NCBI GenBank assembly: GCA_027886185.1
Contig: WOAB01000056.1
Coordinates: 13,826,001-13,890,000, forward strand
Source: Rheum nobile
Lineage: Eukaryota; Streptophyta; Magnoliopsida; Caryophyllales; Polygonaceae
Direction of reading: 5' to 3'
Length of the DNA: 64,000 bases
In this document: one piece after another, positions 35,298-46,305 of the stretch
Position numbering within the stretch: the stretch's first letter is position 1
How the letters are laid out: the number at the start of each line of letters is the position of its first letter
Position numbers and translations under genes: made by a program
The notes under the pieces: generated by a model
What the model was told of the DNA's origin: nothing
The model's input: the letters and a program-made list of their open reading frames with translations, nothing else
Database searches by the model: none

Positions 35298-36280
35298 TGT
35301 ACAATATGGTGTACACAAGGGGTGAGGTGCACAACCATGTGCAATAATATTGTGCACATGTATTTTGGTGCACAATTGTGCATTGCATTGGTGCACAATT
35401 GTGCATTACATGGGTGCATAATTGGTCTTTCACATTGACCCATCGGAGCTCCGACGTTGACCGGCGCTGATCGTTGACTGGTGTTGACTTGTCGTTGATC
35501 GACCCTTGACCGGTCAATGTACTAGAGTTACACATAATTGTGCACCGCTTTGGATGTACACCATGTTATCAGTAATTGTGCATCATGTTACAATTAAAAG
35601 TTAATAGAGATAATTGTGTACCATATTAAAATAATTGTGCACTGAGATGAAATGTGTACCATATTACAAAATTCTTGTGTAGTGAGATGGTTGTGCAACA
35701 TGTCACAAATAAATGGGCATCACATTACAAATAATTGTGCACCATAGTTCATGTGTTTGTGCATTAAGATTGAATGTGTATAATTTTAAAAAATAATTAT
35801 GCACTGAGATGGTTGTACACCATGTCATAGATAAATGTATACCATGTTACAAAAAATTGTGCACCACAATTCATGTGTTTGTGCACTGAGATGGTTAATG
35901 TGTTTGTGCACTGAGATGGAATGTGCACCATATTTACAAATAAATGTACACCATATTTACAAATAAATGTGCATTGAGATGGTTGTGCACCATGCCACCA
36001 TGTCATAAATAAACATGCATCAAGTTACAAATAATTGTGCATCACATATCATATGTTTGTGCATTTCTATTATATTTAAATAAAATACAATTGTCTAATT
36101 CAAGAAAATTCTGGTGCATCATGTCAAAAATAAATGTGTACCACCTTATAATTAATTGTGCACCACAATTCATGTATTTGTGCACTGAGATGGTTGACGT
36201 GTTTGTGCACTACTAAATAAAATACAAGTGCACAATTCAATAAAATTCTGGTGCACTTTTCGACAGATCGACTTTGGTGC
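35298..36280. repeat. GTGCAC-rich degenerate repeat field
   Basis: Dozens of copies of gtgcac or gtgcaccat occur with phrases such as aattgtgcaccacaattcat and gtgcactgagatggttg at irregular spacing (about 45-130 bp). No fixed period is kept. The solo LTR is inserted at its left edge. Confidence 0.8.
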
Positions 36281-36469
36281 ACAAGAGTTATTTTTCGCCC
36301 AATGAATTTTATTATGCATCGATCGTGTCGTTTTTTTGTCCTTTTTCTGATTTGTTTGCACTTCAAACTCCGTTCGCACCTGACACATATTCTTATTATA
36401 TATAATATATATCATAGAAATCGAGCAGGGTACGAAAATTAGTTGGAGGAGATTGTGGTGGATACTACA

Positions 36470-37430
36470 CAAAATTAGTGGGGAAACTTGTTGGGAGAGA
36501 TGATATAGGACATGTATGGATAGACGGGCCCACTCATCACTAATTTCGACAGAGACAGTTGTGTGAGGCATGTTTTTGAATGAAAATTGATTTTCGATGA
36601 ATTTAACATGCCGTGAGGTGTAAACCCGTCTGGTTTTGGGCTCCATGCAATAATATGCCTTCTGGTTACTTGAATAAGCTACAAAAACACATACAGTGGA
36701 CCTGGATTCCAATTTATGAGTAGTGTAAGGTTTTAAACAAGGAAAGCACATACAACCGAACATCTTTATCTTTTTGTAATCTGCATTTTGATGAAAAATC
36801 TGTGAGTAAGGAGACATTTTGTGAAGAGTAGTAGTGGGAAGATGATTTATAAGATATACTACTGTGAGCAAGGCGTGATGCCATAGGTCAAGCGGCATAC
36901 TAGAGTAACTAAGTAATGCAAGACCCGTTTCCATTATATGTCTATGTTTGCGTTCTGAAATGTCATTGTGTTCCGGTGTATGAGGTAGTGAAGTAAAGTC
37001 ACTAATACCATTGTTGCTCAAAAAATTCTTCAAGGCCAATAACTCACCACCATTATCAAGAATATAAGATTTTATTTTTTTCTTGAAAAACTTTTCAACC
37101 AAGGACCGAAATTTGATGAAAGTAGATTGCACTTATGATTTTTCTTAAGCAGATAAAGCCACACATATCTGGTATGATGATCAACAAAAATCACATAATA
37201 TTTATAGCCATCATAAGACAAAACAGGGGAGGTCCATACATCAGAGAAAATAATTTCAAGAAAGCAAGTAAATCGAAGAGTCAATTTTTGAAATGGGATT
37301 GCGACTCTTATTTATTTGACATGAAACACAATCAGATTGCAAGAATTTTGAAGACCCTAAATGGAAATGCTGCTGAAGAAAGTTGAAAGTAGCAAGTGAG
37401 GGATGCCCTAATTTATGATGTCAGGACTCA
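36470..37430 (-). pseudogene. Ty1-copia integrase fragment
   Basis: On the minus strand, from about 37430 down, there is a GAG-pre-integrase end (HKLGHPSLATFNFLQQHF, then CVSCQINKS). The integrase core follows: IIFSDVWTSPVLSYDGYKYY, DNGGELLALKNFLSNNGI, HTPEHNDISERKHRHIMETG. Then comes MFGCMCFPCLKPYTTHKLES. The DDE residues are recognisable. The frame is broken near 37130-37140 and at 37260. Reverse transcriptase and LTRs are missing on this side. Confidence 0.88.
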
Positions 37431-37431
37431 A

Positions 37432-37760
37432 AATGGGAGAGATTGGCAGAATACCGCGCCCTTGCAAACACTACCTCTGAGGTTCTATGGGTCCAATCCT
37501 TGTTTGATGAAGTCAAGGTCCCACTTCAATAGCCGGCCTTGTATTGTGATAATGAGGGGGTGACTTTCTTGTCCTTCAATCATGTGTTTCATTATCGAAT
37601 GAAGCACATCGCTCTTGCCTATTATTTTGTTCGACAACATGTGCAACTATGCACTTTTAGAGTTTCTCATGTGTCCACAGGTGATCAACTGGCCGCCATC
37701 CTTATAAAGCCGCTGCTGAGGCCTCGTTTTGAAGAACTTCCCACATGTCGTCCAGCTTGA
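37432..37760 (+). pseudogene. Ty1-copia RNase H fragment
   Basis: Plus-strand EYRALANTTSEVLWVQSLFD, an in-frame stop, then YCDNEGVTFLSFNHVFHYRM, KHIALAYYFVRQHV and RVSHVSTGDQLAAILIKPL. This is the C-terminal end of a copia polyprotein, followed by a purine tract and an LTR. It abuts the oppositely oriented integrase fragment at about 37430. Confidence 0.88.
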
Positions 37761-37965
37761 GGGAGCGTGTTAGAGATAGTGGTGCAGCTAATGCTTAGAC
37801 TTAGTTCTCCTTGTTTTACTGCCTATTATCTTACTGTTAGTTATTAGAGATATTCTAGTACATGATAGCAATATCTATGCCATTAGTTAAATCTCTCATA
37901 GTCTCATGTATTAAATACTGATACTTAATTAATAAAACATTCATTAGTTTCTCAATTCATCTACA
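37757..37965 (+). repeat. Copia polypurine tract and 3' LTR
   Basis: ttgagggagcg (37757-37767) is followed by TGTTAGAGATAG, a very common plant copia LTR start. The LTR is short and ends near 37965 (ctaca). The exact end is uncertain because no second LTR is present. Confidence 0.65.
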
Positions 37966-38071
37966 ACCATAACTCCCAAATATGGACGCTGCTCAACCAC
38001 ACATTATTCCATCAATCTCACAATGCTCTCAGCGACGATTGAAGCGAACAACCGCCTCATGCTCACATCTA

Positions 38072-39087
38072 GTGGCGCATCCAGAAACTATTTTAAGAGG
38101 GGTCACAAATTATTTTTTTGAAAAATCATCTAATATTAATAAAAATCACCTATAATTATATATTCTCTTTAAATATAGGTTTTAAAGCAAAATTTAATTA
38201 AGTTAATTTGTGAAATAGCAAAGAGCACTCCAAAGAAGAAAAATATTATTTAAAAAAAATTATATTGCGAGAAATGTATTTAAGGTTTATTTAATAACTT
38301 TTTAATTTTTATATCAATTTCGTAATTTGTTTGGACTATAAATATAAATTAGAATTATTTGGATAAGAATAGTAAATACAAGAAAATTAAGGGTGCAAAC
38401 TGTAATTCATGAAATTAACAAAATTGAAAGGACTGTAATTAGGAAAAAAGAACGAGAAATGAAATTTTGCTTTGGATGAGAAATTGAAAGGAATGTATAC
38501 ATATAACTAGAAAAAAATATACCATTTGGAAAGTACACTGAGAAATTCACAGTATTATTAATGATATTACTCCTTTACTTTCTTCTTTCATTTCCTTTCT
38601 GGTACAACATTGCTTTAGGAAGACCAATTGTGCGGCGAATTTTCTTGCTACTCATCCTATTCCTTTTCCTACTCTTCAAGCCTTCATACGTCTTCTTTCT
38701 CCTTTTACTTCTTCCACTACTACGGATCCTCTTCTTCACATTAGATATGAGTTCATTAGTTTGAACTCTACTTTTGATAATTTTGGTACTCTTCTTGTAA
38801 AGATCATCCATTCGGATGATTTATGATAGCCTTTCTAGTTGAAAGGGTCCGAATGTTTGTCTTTATAAAAAAAACTAGAAAAAAATATAGAAAGATGGAA
38901 AGTGAGGTTTGGGGACTCGAACCGTATTCTCTCCCATCAGTCTCTCATCCAAAGACCAACTGACCAAGCTGTTGTTGGCATTACAATATAGCAGCTTATC
39001 CGAACATATCGAAACATGAAGAATAATAATACATAGAGCTAGGGGGAGGGGGGTCACCAGACCCCTAGGACCCTCTGGTTCCGCCTC
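38072..39087 (-). mobile_element. Non-autonomous element with tRNA-like promoter boxes and 12-bp TSD
   Basis: The flanks are identical 12-bp copies of tgctcacatcta at 38060-38071 and 39088-39099. The ends are imperfect inverted repeats (GTGGCGCATCCAGA and GAGGCGGAACCAGA). On the minus strand there is an A-box-like TGGTCAGTTGG (38966-38956) and a perfect B-box GGTTCGAGTCC (38923-38913), spaced as in tRNAs. The TSD length and ends suggest a Mutator-like non-autonomous element; the boxes suggest SINE ancestry. A basic 78-codon frame lies inside (38811-38575). Confidence 0.68.
38575..38811 (-). CDS. Small, very basic hypothetical ORF inside the tRNA-box element
   Basis: 78 codons from ATG at 38811 (MDDLYKKSTKIIKSRVQTNE), with Lys/Arg clusters such as RSSGRSKRRKKTYEGLKSRK. 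It resembles a nuclear localisation or ribosomal-type basic tail but matches no family I know. It could be a captured gene fragment or chance. Confidence 0.25.
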   Translation of the reverse strand: MDDLYKKSTKIIKSRVQTNELISNVKKRIRSSGRSKRRKKTYEGLKSRKRNRMSSKKIRRTIGLPKAMLYQKGNERRK

Positions 39088-39099
39088 TGCTCACATCTA

Positions 39100-39214
39100 C
39101 CCTCCGTCGGTCGGAGATTATGCGATCACGTTTAACGCTCTTGTATTGCACCCATATAAGAGCTCGTATGATCCTGATGCTCATGAGAATTTCCAGGCAA
39201 CTAAAATGAAATTG
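39100..39214 (+). pseudogene. Unidentified coding fragment split by the Tat element (left part)
   Basis: A plus-strand frame runs HIYPPSVGDYAITFNALVL and HPYKSSYDPDAHENFQATK up to the cctct duplication. It continues in the same frame at 58804 after one copy of the duplication (EIKQKLAKVARVVVLKRF...), stopping near 58937. Together it is about 95 codons. I do not recognise the protein. Confidence 0.4.
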
Positions 39215-39219
39215 CCTCT

Positions 39220-39652
39220 TGTTTTGGGGCGAAAAGATCAAACTGATCTGAATCGCCCGATGAAGGGCAACTAGACAACGATTAAACTAAAAGAGTATGA
39301 ATAATCCAAATCGACCCAAAGAATTTGCTTATCGATCGTTTAAAGAATGAGAAATAGAGCTAGACGAGAATGAGTAACGAGAGGAAGTGATAAATTGCTT
39401 GTATTCAGTAGGCAAGATCGTGTGTTACAAGAGCTTTCTCAGCCTCATATTTATGCTTTACAAGAGATCGAAATTTGACTAGCCGTTCCTCTGAGATTCC
39501 CGGTAATCGTCGAACCGTTTACCCGCTTTCCGAGATCTTCGTCGACGTCTCTTCTCCTTGGTTCAGCCCCGCATTCTTCTCGCCGAGTCGGTTAATCCTA
39601 TCGTCAGAGTTATGGGCTAATTGTGATGGGCTAAATGAATCTCGGCCCAACA
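39220..39652 (-). repeat. Tat element 3' LTR
   Basis: 433 bp. It matches 58381-58798 nearly base for base, apart from a 15-bp extra segment near 39620 (attgtgatgggctaa) and scattered substitutions. On the minus strand it is preceded by a G-rich purine tract (ttggggcaat). Confidence 0.92.
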
Positions 39653-41540
39653 ATTGCCCCAAGATCAAAATGGGCCAGAAGAGGAACGATTTCTGGGGCG
39701 GTTTGATCTTCCCTTTGCAAAATCTTTTCCTTCCGATTCTTTTGCAGTCGTTAGGCTGACGTGGCGTCTCGTGATTGGCCCAACGGTTTGACCATAGGTA
39801 AGGCGGTTTGCTTCTTTAAATAACCATCAATTACCTTTCTTTTCACTGCAACGCTTCATGTCTTATCAAGGTAACTTCTCTCTCTTTTTCAAATTGTCAC
39901 TGCCTTTCTTCTTGCTTCTTTCATGGCGTCGTCCAGATCAAGGAAGGGCAAAGCCGTTGCAGACGACTCGAGCGAGGAAGGAGATACCTTTGTCCCTATG
40001 AAACTTCTAAATCCAGAAGATTCTTTGCTTGGAACCCTAACCCAGCCCGAACTAGATAGGATTTTAGAGGTTGGGGAGTTTCTTGAGGGTACCATAGCGC
40101 ATCTTCCCTTTCCTTGTGAGCGAGCGGACTAGTATAAAGATGGATGTGTCTGTTTCTTTGAATACCCCTTCAAAATCAGCCATTATTTTCCTTTTTCTCA
40201 TCTCGTCCAAAATTTCTTGGCCGTGTTAAAGCTCGCGCCTTGCCAAGTTATGCCTCATACATGGCGCTTGCTCATAGCGATTGATCTTTTAACTGCGGGT
40301 GTAAATGTGGAATTTGATTTTGACGCTTTATGGTATTCTTACTATCTGAGCAGTTGTGGTTCTTTGAGGTTCCAATTACGTCTTCGTCGGGGTAGAAATA
40401 CCATAGCTTTGAATCTAGATGTCAATGACCGCGGATGAAGAACCCAATTTTTCTTCATAGAGCGTAGGTCTCTTGAAAGGGGTGTTGATTGTTCCTTCCC
40501 TCTAACTAGAGAAAAACAGGTATTATATTCGTCCTTTTTTTGGTCTTCTTGTCGGATATCTTCTAAATATTTGCTTACATGTGTTTTGTTGCAACACCTA
40601 ATCCGGGAGAACTTGAAGGATTTGAGGCCGTAACTGCTACTCTGCTTGCTCTCCCTGAAGCGGATAGATCGTTTAGAAACGTTAACCTTCTACTACCCGA
40701 GCCCGTCGACATGTCGACTCCTTCAGTGTCTGTCACCAGAGGCACCTGTTCGTTCCTACATGTATGCATTTGGGGTCTTTCTTTGCTTATTCTGCTGCGT
40801 TATGTTATCAGCGGCGAAGGTGGAAGATCTAGCACTCGTCTGTCTGGGAAGAGCCTTCTAGAGCAGAGGATGTTAGCCGCTGAGGCGTCTTCTTCGGTGA
40901 GGGCCCCTGCTAAAGTTCCTCCGTCCAAAGGAATCATCGCTCTTGACTCTCCTTCGTCGAAAACGTCTGGAGCAAAGAGAAAGGTGACAATCGCTCTAGA
41001 CCCTTCGCCAGGTATGTTGAGGGAGAGGTCGACGAGTGACCTACTTCAGTTTGTGGATCCTGAGGCCAAGAATGAAATCGGAGATCTTCGCCCTATCGAC
41101 TGTATGGAAGAGGCCATAGTTGGTGCCTGGAAGGTGAGTGAGAAGATATCTGTATATGTGAATAAAAGTTTTTTCTTTTTGTATTATTCGGGGATTGATT
41201 TACGTGACGTGTCGAGTGTAGGCTTTCCAGTATTCTATGGTCACCTTCTCGGCCATACAAGAATTGAGTGATAGAGCAGACAAACGAATCGCCCCGACAT
41301 AGGGTCAGCTGAAGGCCGCTAAGGATCGTGTGAAGACCCTTGAGAGTGAGATGTCGTCGGCTAAGAAGAAGTTCCAGGTTCACCTCGAGGAAGTGAAGGC
41401 TGATGCTGAAAAGCTTCGTGGACAAGATGCTCGTACTACTGGCGACATAGGGGCATATTTTTGCCTCAAGTCGCGTATCGAGATGATGGAAGAGTTTGCT
41501 GCGGGGGCTCACGTGGAGTGGAAGATTGAAGATGAGAAGG

Positions 41541-42594
41541 TGATGTGACTACGTCCCATCAAGAGCTAGACACCTCAAGCCACCATGACATCAGCCAAGT
41601 TGATCAAGGCCAAGCGTCGGCGCCACACAAGGAGGACTTCATTCCACCGGTCGCTCCACCACTTGTCCCACACACCAAGGATTCCATTGACTCAAGTGAC
41701 AATGAAGAGTCCATTCAGCCCATGAGTGCCGAGGGAAGTGTGCCCAAGACTCCCAAACATCGCACTCCACACACGTCATCATGCCAAGATGACATAGCTG
41801 CGTTGAGCATTGGCCCAATTTTGTTTCACTCGTGCAAACTGGCACATTTTGGGTGGAGGCCCACTTAACTCATCCAGATACCATTTTCTAGAAGGGCAAG
41901 CTCAAAAGACTTCGGGTTTATGAGTTATTTGATTTGGAAGACACTAATTGAGGATGCTTTTAATAGGCTAGTTCAAGAGTTTTAAACTCCAATTTTGTAT
42001 GCCTATTTAAGCAAGCCTCGTGAACCTTTCGTAATGATCAAATGCTTAATAAAAAACCAGAGATATCTCCTTTGAAAATTTCCAGAAATTTCAGTCTTTG
42101 CTCGTGTGTAATATCGGGCTTTTGATCGACTAGTTTAGGGTGCGTAATATCCCTATGCTCTTTGGTCTTGTTCTATTCTCTTGTGGTGAGTCATATCCAC
42201 GTGAGTCTAGGATACTTATCCTTTCGATCTCCATCACAAATCAATCCCCACATCAAAATCTATTCATTACCATCATCCACTTCATCAAAACCAAACCCAT
42301 CATCATCAACACCTCCTTCGCTGAATGGTCTGCGATCCCTCAGTAGTTTGTCCATATCTTTCGACTCATAGATCGGTTCACGCTCACATTTGGAGGCGAT
42401 AAAGTAGACTTCAAGATCTAACTGCTGGAGTTGGAATCATCCAATTTTGAGTCCGGAGAAAAGAGAACGACCCAGTTGAAAACGGAACAGAATTCTGGAA
42501 AAATACTGTCTGCGGCCGAACAAGTTCAACCTTTCTTGGAACCCACCTTGGCATCTACCTTGCACCGAGATTGAGGGGATCCTAGTCCATATCA
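41541..42594 (+). repeat. Gag-only element 5' LTR
   Basis: 1054 bp. It lacks the 256-bp tandem duplication and small insertions present in the 3' copy. It is followed after two bases by the Met-tRNA-type primer-binding site. Confidence 0.9.
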
Positions 42595-42751
42595 TGTGGT
42601 ATCAGACCTAGCAAGGGAAATGCTTAAAACTTTGGATTAGAATTCAATCTAAGTTCGTTTGCAAGCTTCTGAATTTTCGTGCCCTGTTCTTGTGAAAATT
42701 TGCTGAGATCTGATCTTATTTTCGTGCTTGTGATTGTTCAATCAAAGAAGA

Positions 42752-44084
42752 TGATCAGTTCTACTTTGTAGGGCTTAGCTAGGAGTTGTTACCGGTGTTT
42801 TGGGTACCATTTGGAGATGTTTAGAGCACATTTGTGGAGATTAGAGTTGAGGAGTAGAAGTGTAGATATGGTGGTTTGAAGAAGCTTAAATGAAGACATC
42901 AAGAAGATGAGAAGAAAACCACGTAGAAGACGAAGAAAGAGCTGGAGAAAGAAGCCAAGTGGAGCAACAGAGAAGAAACCACGGTCGCGGGGCTGAGGGC
43001 CGCGGTCGCGGCCAAGACGGAAGACGGAGAAGAGCGAAATCGAGAATCCGCGATCGCGGATGAACAGTGCCGCGATCGCGGAAGTCCAGGCCTTGGTCGC
43101 GGAAAAGTCGAGAGAAAAATTGTATTTTCCGTGACCGCGGAAGTTTATCTTTATTTTATTTTCCTTTTCCTTTAGTTTCTTTATTCCGGTTACATTATTT
43201 TATTTCCTTTTAAGACTAAGTTTGTTATCTTTTTAGCTTTAGGTTTTGGGATTAGGTTATTTAACCTAATTTTCCCAGCCACTTTCATGGATCGATCATC
43301 GTTTATTTTCCATTCAGTTTTTATCATTTAGTATTGTTTTTCCTTTGAGTTATGAAGAACTAAGCAACCTTTGCTTAGTCCGACGATTGAAGCCTTAATT
43401 TGATATACGGTTGTGAGGTTATAATTCTATTTCTTTTCCTTTGAATGTATTGATTCTCTTGTGCTTCATCCCATTGATTTTTATTGATTTCGCTTGCTGG
43501 ACGCAACTAGTTGATATTAGTAATTGTCTATTGCTAGGGTTTGGTAATTACTGTTTGAGTTACCTTATTCATGAGTAGCAACTGCAATATTCTAAGAACT
43601 GTTTGGACTGGTTTATTATAGAGAGAATTGATTGCATGCAATAGTATGACTGTTTGCTACTCTTGCATGTATCTATTGAAATCCCTGTGCTCATTGCTGC
43701 TGTTGAATTGAATCATGGAGGTTTTCCTGGTTGTTTGATGGTTAGTATTTTCTGGGTCTGTTTGTCATGTTTATAACTTAATAAAAGGAATAGGAACATT
43801 CATAGGAAGGAATTAGAGATAATCTAGGATCAACCAATCAAATGAATGGTGAGTATTTGTCTGACTAAGTACTTTTTCCCAATTGATTACAACACTTGTT
43901 TTACTTTATTTTGTTTAAACTGCAAACCAAACCAACAAAACCCCCCTTGTTACCTTTGACATACTACTCTGCACTTAGAAAGATTACTACCTCCCTGTGG
44001 GATTCGACCCTTGCTTGCCTATTCTACTAGTTTAGGTTTTTAAGGATTTATTTTGATTAGGCATCACGACTTTAGCCTCTGTCA
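42752..44084 (+). repeat. Athila-like 5' LTR
   Basis: 1333 bp. Very similar to 46306-47683 and related to the solo LTR at 33924-35292. The GC palindrome cluster lies at 42970-43140. Confidence 0.92.
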
Positions 44085-44105
44085 AATTGGTGCAGTTGTC
44101 GGGGA

Positions 44106-44963
44106 ACTTTTATATTTTGCTTGCGGTGGACTACGTTTCCAAGTGGGTGGAAGCGAAGGCCACCAAGACTGATGACTCTAAAGTGGTGGCAGATTTTCTG
44201 AAGAAGCGCATTTTCTCTAGATTTGGAATTCACAAGGCCTTGATAAGTGACAGGGGAACGCACTTCTGCAATAGAACCGTGAGCGCCCTACTGAAGAAAT
44301 ACCATGTCACGCAGAAAGTTTCCACCGCTTACCATCCACAGAGTAATGGGCAAGCCGAAGTGTCCAATAGAGAGATCAAAACAATCCTTGAGAAGACGGT
44401 GGCCCCAAATAGGAAGGATTGGAGCTTGAGACTAGATGATGCACTCTGGGCTTATCGTACTGCTTATAAGACACCCATCGGGATGTCACCCTACAGATTG
44501 GTGTTCGGGAAAGCTTGTCACCTTCCAGTGGAGCTCGAGCACAAGGCATTTTGGGCTGTAAAGAATTACAACATGCAGATTGATGAAGTTGGAGAATTTC
44601 GCAAGTTACAGCTGTAAGAATTAGAGGAACTGCGACTTGAGGCGTATGATAACGCAGTCACATACAAGGAAAAGACAAAGGCCTGGCACGACAATAATAT
44701 TTTGAGAAAGGATTTTAAGCCAGGAGACAAAGTCCTATTATTTTTTGTCCCGCCTTCGTCTCTTTCCGGGAAAACTCCGTTCTCGTTGGGCCGGGCCCTA
44801 TGTTGTTGCTCGCGTTTTCCCCGACGGCGCGATGGAGCTGTATGATACTGACGTGCAGTCAGTGTTCAAGGTGAAAGGTCAAAGGTTGAAACCCTACCAT
44901 GAAGGTTTTGACACCAGTGTCATAGAAGAGACAAACCTTACAGACCTCGAAGTTGACAAGTGA
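44106..44963 (+). pseudogene. Athila-like integrase, C-terminal two thirds
   Basis: Reads YILLAVDYVSKWVEAKATKT, then FGIHKALISDRGTHFCN, YHPQSNGQAEVSNREIKTIL and GMSPYRLVFGKACHLPVELE, so the D, D and E catalytic context is present. There is an in-frame TAA at 44615-44617, after which ELEELRLEAYDNAVTYKEK continues, and a frameshift in a T-run near 44740. The final part, WAGPYVVARVFPDGAMEL, is the usual C-terminal module. The N-terminal HHCC zinc finger was lost with the deletion next to the primer-binding site. Confidence 0.92.
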
Positions 44964-46305
44964 TCACCTTAGATGAGTCGAGCCACGACGTTAACTAAGG
45001 CACTGCTCGGGAGGCAACCCGAGGTATGAGTTTCTTTTCTTGTCTTTCCCTTTTAGTTTTTATCATTATTGTTTTGTTTTTGCTTTTGTTTGTGTTTTGT
45101 TTTAGACTAACCTGCAGGTAGGAGACCCGAGCCAAATTTGAAGACGGTGTTAACCTCGCACCAGAAACTTTTCCGCGGTCGCGGAAATACCACTGTAAGT
45201 CTCCTCGAGCTAAAAAAAAAATTCAAAAAAAAAAAAGTTCGGCGATTTTCCGCGATCGCGGCCTAGCTGTCTGCGTTTTATCTTGAGAGACGGTGTGCAT
45301 CATGATGCCAAGGAGGAGACACCAGCCCCACATTTGTATTTGGCACCGATGATGGTCCGACATTCGACAGCTGAGGAGGAGGAACACTAGAGCCCGCCAC
45401 ACAATTACATCTGGGCTCCGCTATGTGTTCGTTGAAGGCAGTGCAACCCCGATTTCGTTGATATGCCACTACACCTTACAATGGTTCCATTTGGTTGCAC
45501 GGTGGAGTTTGAAGACCGGCGCAACACTAGTGACATGTTCTTTATTGATATACCGCCAGCGATAACTTTCCAGTCCAAGCCAACTCGGCGACGGTTGTGA
45601 GTACTTTTCCGCTTTTCCCTGTGCTTTATTTTTTTTGTCTTTCATTACATTGAGGAAAATGCAATGTTTAAGCATGGGGGAGTGTTCTATACTTGCTGGT
45701 CGTCTGAGGAGATAAAAAATAAAGAAAAAGCCAAAAATTTGAAAAAAAGGCAAAAATAGAAATCTTGGGATAAGTCGAAAACCTGAAAGGGCGGCTTAGG
45801 TAATAAGCAGGTGACTTGGACCAGCATTAGGCTGGGGTAATAATTGGTCAAGAGAGATGTGAGTTTATTGTGAGCACATCTATTGGAAAATGAAATGAGT
45901 GGCTTGGTGAAAACCCGAAAGGACGCCTTGGCAAAATGAGTGAAAAGAAGAAGAGTGATTATTAGGATTCCTCATTTTACCGGCGTGGTGACATAAGAAG
46001 AAGTGATATAAGGAGGATTCAGGTAGGTCACTCTAGGAGGTATAGGAAGATAGATGGAGGCTAGGATTAGATTTTTATTCACTCTATGGTGTTCGAGTTA
46101 TGCTTGGGGGAAGTATTCTGCTTTCCTTTAAGCTTGTATGTTGTGTGTTGTGATTATTGTGTTGGTGCCTTGGAGATTCTTGTTTAGGTGCAATTCTTAG
46201 TGGAGATGGTTTTTCTGTGCTTCCTGAGACCTTGGGGATTTGATTGGAGAAGTAGGTTTCTTTTAGCTTACTCGAGGACGAGCAAGGTTTAAGCATGGGG
46301 GAATT
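44964..46305 (+). other. Athila-like 3' untranslated region
   Basis: No env-like frame is readable. Two GC palindromes occur (45172-45187, 45247-45260). A purine-tract phrase, tttaagcatgggggag, lies at about 45668-45684, and a second, tttaagcatgggggaa, directly precedes the 3' LTR at about 46289-46304. Confidence 0.7.

Noticed and set aside
38895..38975. A real tRNA gene
   Set aside because: A- and B-boxes are present, but no cloverleaf with acceptor and anticodon stems can be drawn, and it lies in a mobile element.
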